From Actinostola sp. cb2023 (Eukaryota > Cnidaria > Anthozoa > Actiniaria > Actinostolidae), in the NCBI GenBank assembly GCA_033675265.1, contig JAUJYZ010000509.1, forward strand, positions 219,341-283,340: a stretch of 64,000 nucleotides of DNA, read 5' to 3'. A program made the translations under genes and the position numbers. Under the pieces are notes generated by a model. That model did no database searches, had not been told where the DNA came from, and saw only the letters and a program-made list of their open reading frames with translations. Numbering within the stretch: the stretch's first letter is position 1; the number at the start of each line of letters is the position of its first letter. This document shows, piece after piece, positions 56,021-64,000 of the stretch.

Positions 56021-58412
56021 TAAGAGTGATGCCAGTAAGATCGAGACTAATTCTTCAACTCAAAAAATCGAATTTAACTTTTATTTCGCCATATCATCCC
56101 TTTCGATAACCTATTTTAGGGAAAAATACTAAAAAGTTCCAGCGATTTTTATTTTAGGAGAAATTTCCAGTTTTTAAAAACCCGTCTGTCTCTCTTAATT
56201 TTTTTGGCTAAATTATAAGCCAACTTTGAACAGTCGGTGTGTGTTCACCTCTAGAACTACACAATGACATTAAGCCACACTTAATAAACGTTTCTTGTCT
56301 TTTCTACTGTGTAATTTTATTGTTTTCTGTAACTTCTGTAGTTTATTTTTCAAATTTGGTTTTTTAAAAAGGTTTACTGAGCGCCATGAACGAACGTTGA
56401 AATATAGGCAATGTTTTGAGGTACGAAAAAGGAATCCTTGGTACCAACATAAATTTTGGATGAAAACGCCATGCCCCAGGAAAGCTTCACGTTTGTTCTA
56501 TCAGTTTTAAGAAAGTTTTCAAGCTTGGGAATTCCAATGTAGCATTTTTGAGAAATAAAACTATTATGCTTGGCACTAGATCTGCGCCAAAATTAGCATA
56601 AATTTTCGTCCTGTGGCGGACATTTTTTTGTCATCCAAACACAAAACCTAACGCCAAAACACGGCTATCTTGCATTTTTAGTTGATTGCTTGCTGATGGA
56701 AAACAAGTTCGAGTCAATAGGAATGATTTTCAACAATGTTTCTGTTTCGATAGTCCGTAAAATAACTCTCTCGCAAAAGTTAAAATTAGCATAGATGGTC
56801 GATCAGATAACAGCAAAATACGAATTTTGTTTAAACAACGTTTTATACGACAAATTCCACCCATCAAGCAAGTATGAATTCTGTTTTAGTATTATATTTT
56901 ATATATGATTAAAAACTATTATTTTCATGCCGCAAAAAAAATTATTCGAAGGGCAGTAGCGTGACTTGCAGCAGCTACATTGCGTTACATATTGGCTTGT
57001 CAACAAAGTGGAGCAATCGTGTCAAATATCCGAACTCTTCATGATAAAGCGCCAGTTTGAACTACTGAAATCAGTGCAATTGTTTGTAAATCTTATTTGG
57101 AGCAAACTCTAAGCATTTTAGAGTGAAGAACCACAATTTTCGGAAACGGTGTTTATATTTGATTCAATGAATATGCTAAATTGTCACTATTTTAGGAGCT
57201 TATGTGGCTTGAAATAGCTCAACAATATGGTTGAAAATAACTCTTATTAACTCCAAGATTGTTATCAGTTGGCAGCGATCACTAAAGTGCAAGATAGTCG
57301 TGTTTTGGAATTAAGTTTTGTGTTTTGACGACAAAAATGTCCGCCACAGGACGAAAATTATGCTAATTTTTGGGCAGCCCCAAAGCCTAATAGTTTTATT
57401 TCTCAAATAATGCTACATTGAATTTCCCAAGATTTGAAACTTTCTAAACTGGAATGAGCAAACGTGAAGCTTTCCTGGGACATGGCGTTTTCTTCAAAAA
57501 TTGATGAACCAGATTCCTTTTTCGTATCTCAAACATTGCCTATATTTCAACGTTCCGTTTATGGCGCTCAGTATACCTTTTTAAAACCAAATTTGAAAAA
57601 AACTACAGAAGTTACAGAAAAATAAATTGCAGTAGTAGAAAAGATCATGAAACGTTTATTCAGTGTACTGAATCTCATTGTTGTAGAGCTAGAGGCGAAC
57701 ACACACCGACTGTTCAAATTTGGCTTATTATTTTAGCCGAAAATGTTTGGTCGACAGACAGGTTTTTAAACTAAAAGTGCAAGATAGTCGTGTTTTGGAA
57801 TTTAAGTTTTGTGTTTTGACGACAAAAAAATGTCCGCCACAGGACGAAAATTGCTATTTTTTTGGCAGCCCCAAGGCCTAATAGTTTTTATTTCTCAAAC
57901 ATGCTACATTGAATTCCCAAGCTTGAAACTTTCTAAACTGAAAGAGCAAACGTGAAGCTTTCCTGGGACAGACCGGCCGCTTTTTTCTTCAAAATTGATG
58001 AACCAGATTCCCTTTTTCGTATCTCAAATCATTGCCATTGCCTTATATTTCAAACGTTCCGTTTTATGGCGCTTTCAGTTATACACCTCTTTTTAAAACC
58101 AAATTTGAAAAACAACTACAGAAAGTTACAGAAAAATAAATTAATTATGCAGTAGAAAGATCATGAAACGTGTTTTATTCAGTGTACTGAATCTCATTGT
58201 TGTAGAGCTAGAGGCGAACACACACCGACTGTTCAATATTTTGGCTTATTATTTAAGCCGAAAAATTTTTGGTCGACAGAACCCAGGTTTTTAAAAACTG
58301 GAAAATTTCTCCTAAAATAAAAATCGCTGGAACTTTTTAGTATTTTTCCCTCAAATTTTTTGAGTTGATTTGGAAGAATTAGTCTCCGATTCCTTACTGG
58401 CATCCACTCTTA
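56021..58412. mobile_element. inverted copy of the nested 2.3-kb element
   Basis: Mirror of 18189-20479, flanked by ATTAT on both sides (56016-56020 and 58413-58417). Very noisy, including extra bases within the terminal repeats. Confidence 0.75.
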
Positions 58413-58417
58413 ATTAT

Positions 58418-59740
58418 TGATACTTATGCATAACTGTGCATTGTAAGTTAACGTATTAAAATTTAGACCATAATTATGTTTTTTAAGTTTATTATGGTAT
58501 ATTAAATTTAAAAGTTTTGAAATGTAATTCAGTAGAAAAGATTTGAAGTGTTTAGTGTATGTATATCCTCCAAATTAAATGTACACAGGTACTCACTCAT
58601 CCTTTGTCCATCGAAATCCCATTTTTACAAATAACAGTGGATGCACAAACAATTTCATTTTAGAACCTCACAACTGATGTAACCGATTTTTCTCTTCACT
58701 ATGTGTATCAAACACTTCGTTCTAAGTTCTAAAGATCTCTAAAATTCCTTTAACTACTATTACTGGATTGAATAATTTCATATTATCTGATGAATTATTG
58801 TGGTTATTTTGAGAATCAGTGTAATAATAGTGTCATGCCAAACATTTAATGCACTTTTTCCAGGTCTACTACACCCACCATCATCTTCCAAATGAAGAAC
58901 TTTTGTCAAGATGGCTCGTTATGACTTTGTGTTTTCTGAATATGTCACCGTGTCACCCGGAACTTTTGGATAGGGTGTGCCCCTGGCATGTCAAAACCCT
59001 CACGCCACCCCCCCCGCGCGCCAGCCTATTAGAGATCGATTTTTATAACTAGGACAGTACTAGGCCCTCACTAAACCTACTTTGGAAGCATCAAACTGAA
59101 CTTGGTACGAGTGGGAGCAAGGGTGCGCCATCCATATAGATAATTACATGTTCGCGCCGTATTTAGAGTACATAGCGTTGTTTTTTCCAGTCACGGTTAG
59201 CAAAATCTAGAGATATTGTATTTCAACTCAATCGCATGTATTCGCATAATTGTTGCTCAAGGCAATCAGATGCTTGGATAACGTCAGCGAGGGGGGGGGG
59301 TTCGGGGGCACCGGGGGGGGGCAAGGATCGGGGATGTGGTATCATTAGCTGCACGCAGTGAGTTTATGAACTCGTACGGCTGTCAATTTTGAAACCCCAT
59401 TAACATAACGCACCACGTGCTAGCTACCGTGGTGGTATTTTTGGTGTAACTCAAGCAGTTTATGGGTGACAAGGACATTTTGGTGTGTAATGTCTGATTA
59501 AAAGTAGTATTATTCATGTACCTGTATGACACACTACACGTGATCTGTTTTGGTTCCTGTCTTACCTTTTAGTATCAACCAATCCGGCTGTGTTCCCCGT
59601 CTTAATAGGGAGTTTTTTTACCTATTTTGAAGACCAAAACTAAATTTTAAAAGTGTCCGTTTTCCGTCTTAGAGAGGGTGTCCGTCTTATATAGAGGGTT
59701 TAGGAATACAGTGAATAATGGGTTTATTCGGCTAGGGACC
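58418..59740. other. inverted copy of non-coding element A interior
   Basis: Mirror of about 17030-18183, with a G-run at 59289 and a GGACACC-type repeat near 59690. No gene. Confidence 0.6.
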
Positions 59741-59744
59741 ATAG

Positions 59745-61255
59745 CACAACGTTTTTGGAGTCGACTATAGCAACACATCATCCGAGGCGACTTGAATGAG
59801 TTTAAAAGTCAGTGTCTTCTCAGGTGTAGTAACTTGTAAATTAGCATAACACTAAGTAATTTGTTTGTCCTTGTAATCATTATTTAACTTAGGAGTTGTA
59901 ATTAACCATAGAGTGCCGATTTAGAAAAGTGTGAACTAGTAACTAATTTTTAAATTAGTACTTAAAATAGTGTTTCTCTATTGTTGTCTATTGTTTTCAT
60001 CATGATATTTAGTTTGATAGTTAGGTTGGTAAGCTGTATTTAGTTATTCATTTTCAAGCTTTCTAAATTGCCACTCTATAAATCCAATGAAACAGTACTA
60101 AATAATTATTACTTAAATAGGCAGTAATTATGACAATAGAATAACAAATTCGAAAAATAGAGTGGTTTTTCGATACAACGCCGTGAAACATTCGTATTAG
60201 GCCAATAATAGATACTTTATTTAACCACATAATGTCCTCTCTTTTCTATTCTTAGCAAGAAACTAATTGGCAGACTACGCTCTCTAACACACCATCCTCA
60301 TAAAATATGCCCTCATAACTAATACTGAATAAATAATATTAAGTATTACTCATACATAGATTAGCCTACATAAAATAAGCAAACAGAGAAAAGTACCCTA
60401 ATATGCAGAACAAGTTAACATAAATAGTGACTAAGTGTAATTTTAATAATTATATAACTAAAAAATATTATATGTCTGATATAAAAAGCCTATGCGTAAT
60501 ATTAAGCAATTATTGGACGAGGTTTGAGGCAACAACATATCTGATCGATTTTTCAGATGGCGAGACGAGATTAATTATTTGACGATCGCACCGAGATGCA
60601 GACGGCACCATAATTAATCTGGCAGCTAAAAAAACTAAAACTAAAAACACCGGTGGGAGACAAAATCACGATATTTTGGCAATATACCGAGTTCAAATAA
60701 TTGTTTTAAATCATTCGACTCATTTCTATCATAAAGGAATTTATTCGCGAATACTAACTCAAAAAGAAAAAAATATTCGTAAAAACGGCAGCTGCATGTT
60801 TTTAACACTGTGAATGATGCGATTTAAGTTGCGCAATGCTCAGGTACCCGCGCGACGTTATTTGCGGGCGAACCATTGCCTTTATCCCCCCTGCGCATCT
60901 GCGCATGCCAGACCGTTATTTTGTACGGGGCAGTTATTTGCAGGTCTTTCAGCGCAATCAGTAACTGCGGATAGAAAATGAGTCGAATTAATAATAGCCA
61001 TAAAACACAAAGAGCACAACATGGAATCTACGGAGTTTAATAAAGCGTTTTTACGCTACGAATGTATTTCACGGTGTATATGATAATCCACTCTTACACA
61101 CTAGTTAGTGCTTCTTTAGATTTAAGTACTATTTCATGGATATATGGTTTGTACTGTAGTGTTAAGGCTAATTTAGCAGTTATAAACTCGCTGAATGACA
61201 CTGGCATTTTCGTCCCTTTCATTTCCGCTTTTATAGATGTTGCCTAGTCGAAACG
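59745..61255. mobile_element. inverted copy of the nested MITEs
   Basis: Mirror of 15716-17030. The hairpin near 60530-60690 is still recognisable, but about one base in ten is altered or inserted. Confidence 0.65.
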
Positions 61256-61454
61256 ACAACTGTGTCGCACTCATTTCGAATCGATTTACTCTAATCAGTA
61301 CTATATATAGGTGGGTAGGCTTTATTACCCAGGGAACAATATCTCGAGAGATCATGGAGGGGCGTTACATTACTTAAGGTGTGTGATCCCAGAATACAGC
61401 CAATCATGACTTCTAAGGGATCAATGCTTCTGTGTAAGTTATACCGTTGGCAAT

Positions 61455-63065
61455 TGTTAATCCTTGTACAGTTTGGTGTAAAGTTTTCTGGAACAACATG
61501 GGCATGTTAGGCTGAAGTTGTCTTGTTGATAAGACTATTGTCTTCAACACCATGTAATGATAAAGATCTTGGTGTAGTTGTCCAAATATGTTTGTGCTGA
61601 TTAGCATGTCTCTGAGTTCCACTAGGGCAAGTGGGGAACTTTGTCCAGGCTGTTCGGATGCCTATGCGAGGTTCCATTGTGAAGTAAGAACTCCTTCTAA
61701 ATGATCTTGATATACGCGGAATGAATACAATGTGTAGGGGCTGCACATGTCAATTTCTATTGGTTTGATTCCTGTTGTTTTGTGATGTTCGCATAGTGTT
61801 TGTAATATGGTCAGCATAACATAACTGTTTGACACCAGCCGATTGTAGCTTCCTCCTCCACAAATCCTCACTATCAATGCGTGGTCTAATTACAACACTT
61901 CTTCTCCACGTTTATGAAGACTTCCATCTGTGCTGTGCCACGACTACTTAAATCATAAACCCTTGCCACATCATAATTTTCTACAAGGGAACCGACAAAT
62001 CACTCTTCTAACTCATGCTGTGGATTCCATTAATTATGTCTGTTCCCTTTTTAAAAAATTGAAGTCAGCTGTGGCTGCTAAATTGTTTATTTGTCATGAT
62101 ATTACATAATGATGATTGTTGCTACTATAGCCTATCCATCGACACACCATGAACTTCAAGTGCTACCTCTGTATCCGCCTCCAACCTATCATTTTATTGG
62201 TTGGAGTTCACATCGTGCCAGCGAGTACATTCTGGTGTGCAGGCGACCGTTTGTGCCAACTGCTTCTTTGTATTGCCTGGACGCTCCCATCTCTTCACTG
62301 CTACTGCGTTTCCACCTACACTGTACTGGATCTAAAATGCGTATAGTAGCCTCTCCCTTTATCCTCCAACGCTGAACATTAATAGGCTTTGGCTTTTCCA
62401 AACTTCCACGAATATAGCCTTTCATCCAGCACGAGGAGTTTATGGATAAGGTATATTACTCTTACAGTAGATGTATCGCAATTCGTGTTCTGATATCTCT
62501 GAAAATGTCCGTATAAAAAAAAAAAAATGATATCAATATGTTCGTGAACTGCGTCTAGAATTCAAAGTTTCTTTCACTAATATTTGCGCACTTCGGCAAC
62601 CTTAGACCATTTTCATGCCAGTCTCTCGAGGGTTCAGCAATTGTTCTCTGGGTACTAGGGAATAATTTTGAGACGTCCAACGGCGCTTTCTTTCCATAGA
62701 AAGGTGATATTCAAGATGCGCATGGTTAATTTTGACCTTTGTCGTTGTAGCCCCCAACTCTGCTCTGGGTGCAGAGTCGAATTCCCTATGTTCTCATAAG
62801 TAGTAATAATAGAAAGTGTCTTTAAACAGCCCTGAGAACTCCACTGCCTTCAATGCCGTTGTTTCCATCTTCCGCTGTAAAAACCATTACGTACCAAAGC
62901 AATATACTTAACTTGTCCTTCTAGCTTCCTTTCTTTCCAAATATTGCAAGTGAAGAGAGATGATTCAGTAATAAGACTCCAGTTGCCAGTAAAAGCTTAT
63001 CACGAAATCGCGGAAAAAGCTTTCAAGGTCCTACTGGGCAAAGTATCACTAGACGCGTCATCCAT
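61455..63065 (-). pseudogene. inverted copy of the element A integrase gene, heavily disrupted
   Basis: Mirror of 14203-15554. Short readable pieces remain (for example the KGYIRGSLEKPKPINVQRWR reading near 62400). The bases at the left-arm frameshift (CATGGTGTGTCGATGG) are the same here. Confidence 0.65.
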
Positions 63066-63580
63066 ATTGAATCGCTAAGCGCTAGCAAAGCCCATGGAAT
63101 TATACAAGAGGGAAGCGCGCCAAATACCAGTCTCGCGAAACTACATTGGGCTTTCCTTGTGTTGTAATTAGAGTCCAGAACACTCGTCGAGAACACTAGA
63201 AAGCACTCGTCGAGAAATCCAACTAGAAACTCGTACGAAAACTGCATAGAAACTCGTCGAAAAATCAGAAACCTCAATGCGAAGAAATCACTAGTACAAC
63301 TCATCGAGAAACCGTGCGAGAAATCAGAGAAAACCCCCCCTTTTTCCCCCCCCCCCCCCCCCCCCCCCCACCCCCTCTAGCGAAAAATAATAAAACTCGG
63401 GACATACACAATCCGTTCTCGACATCATTTGATGGATCCTCGACAGTGAAACATATGGGGGGGGCTACCGTTCAAGTCAACCCAGTAATGTGTAATTCTA
63501 GTACTAATCACCAAAACAATTTGAACAGCACAAAGTGGAAAAACTGAATGCCTTTTGGTCAGTTAACAGGTTTCCCAATA
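63066..63580. repeat. inverted, noisy copy of the element A left TIR
   Basis: ACTCGTCGAGAAATC units with many insertions and a long C-run at 63344-63369 that is absent from the left arm. Confidence 0.75.
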
Positions 63581-63586
63581 GTCGTT

Positions 63587-64000
63587 CCACATGAAGTGTT
63601 AAGTCGAGCCGGTGTTGGTGTATTTTAAAAAAGTTATTGTACCCATTTGTTTTATAAATCTTTTGTTGTCATTTTGGAATGAATGAATAATCTAAACCCC
63701 CTTACTTCATTACCGGCGACGCTACAACATACATCTACGGCTTTAATTTATATTAGTGATTGAGTATACGACTTGCGGTTTAAACGTTCTACTTTATATT
63801 GATAGATAATCACACTACGTTAAAAGTGAACTATTAATGTGACGCCAACTCTAAAAAATTCTTAAAATGATAGCCTAGTCTAGGACGGATCCTCTTCAAT
63901 ATTGAAATATGAACAATACCTTTTTCTTCTCATGACCTTTTTGGGAGGGATATAACAATATTACCTTAGGTAAGAGTGTCTTGCGCTAGTGGGTGTTCTT
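63587..64000. other. outermost right arm, palindrome probably continues past the window
   Basis: Mirror of about 13440-13779. The last ~35 bases after ATTACCTTAGG resemble a noisy version of the Kolobok end (GTGTCTTGCGCTAGT against GTGTTTGCCTAT), so the mirrored sequence may go on into a second Kolobok copy. Confidence 0.5.

Larger units (their letters stand above)
51607..63580. mobile_element. inverted copy of element A
   Basis: TATGGAAAGCC at 51607 and the noisy end CCCAATA at 63580 are both flanked by GTCGTT (51601-51606 and 63581-63586), the complement of AACGAC. It is about 960 bp longer than the left-arm copy, from inserted single bases. The same target duplication in both arms means one insertion followed by duplication, or a single locus read twice. 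Confidence 0.85.
38353..63970 (-). repeat. right arm of the giant inverted repeat, increasingly error-rich
   Basis: Reverse complement of 13446-37897. Differences are mostly one-base insertions or deletions, often in homopolymers. They are moderate at 38.8-39.6 kb, sparse at about 40-46 kb, more frequent from 47 to 56 kb and very dense beyond 56 kb, where extra bases appear every 10-20 nt and long C or G runs occur (59289-59298, 63344-63369). Nearly all ORFs are broken. At three sites the right arm keeps a frame lost in the left (42069, about 39011, about 44250). Confidence 0.92.

Noticed and set aside
13446..64000. A single giant Polinton/Maverick-type or virus-like element bounded by 25-kb TIRs
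   Set aside because: No polymerase, capsid or packaging ATPase is seen, the arms contain complete nested transposons with their own target duplications, and the mirror seems to run on past the window end.

Overview
The window is eukaryotic nuclear DNA: AT-rich, genes broken by short GT-AG introns, dense with DNA transposons and foldback MITEs, and without operons or ribosome binding sites. The mix of Kolobok, Crypton-like, Mutator-like, Harbinger-like and integrase+HECT elements, plus hairpin repeats of a style I associate with anthozoans, suggests a cnidarian (coral or anemone). That assignment is inference; no rRNA or housekeeping gene anchors it.

Positions 1-8716 hold two transposon-derived genes. 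A multi-exon gene (1326-4191) carries C2H2-like zinc fingers, a duplicated acidic exon and a Crypton-like tyrosine recombinase domain. A Mutator-like (MULE) transposase with a SWIM zinc finger (about 5890-8399) has an in-frame stop, a frameshift and an in-frame 45-bp minisatellite. Positions 8717-13445 are a nearly complete Kolobok transposon with TTAA target duplications and ~760-bp terminal inverted repeats (TIRs). It encodes a transposase followed by a DEDDh exonuclease, separated only by a one-base shift at an A7 run.

From 13446 to the window end lies one giant inverted repeat: left arm about 13446-37897, unique spacer about 37898-38352, right arm about 38353 to at least 63970. The left arm contains element A (13786-24795, 6-bp target duplication AACGAC, repeat-filled TIRs), which carries an rve/DDE integrase gene and a convergent HECT E3 ubiquitin-ligase gene. 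It also holds an orphan HECT-type N-terminal fragment, a truncated Harbinger-like transposase with a divergent second gene, several MITEs, and the left part of a second, diverged integrase+HECT element B (from about 33361). The palindrome centre lies inside element B. The right arm repeats all of this in reverse, with many 1-base indels. These are few at about 40-46 kb and very dense beyond 56 kb, so most right-arm ORFs are broken.

The main biological candidate is the family of large DNA transposons pairing a retroviral-type integrase with its own HECT ubiquitin ligase, seen in two diverged versions plus a third fragment. The palindrome may be real, but the error pattern (homopolymer length differences, noise rising toward the right end) makes a foldback read, an amplification chimera or an unpolished contig end a serious alternative. 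At three sites the right arm keeps a frame that the left arm loses by a one-base homopolymer difference, so neither arm is an error-free copy.
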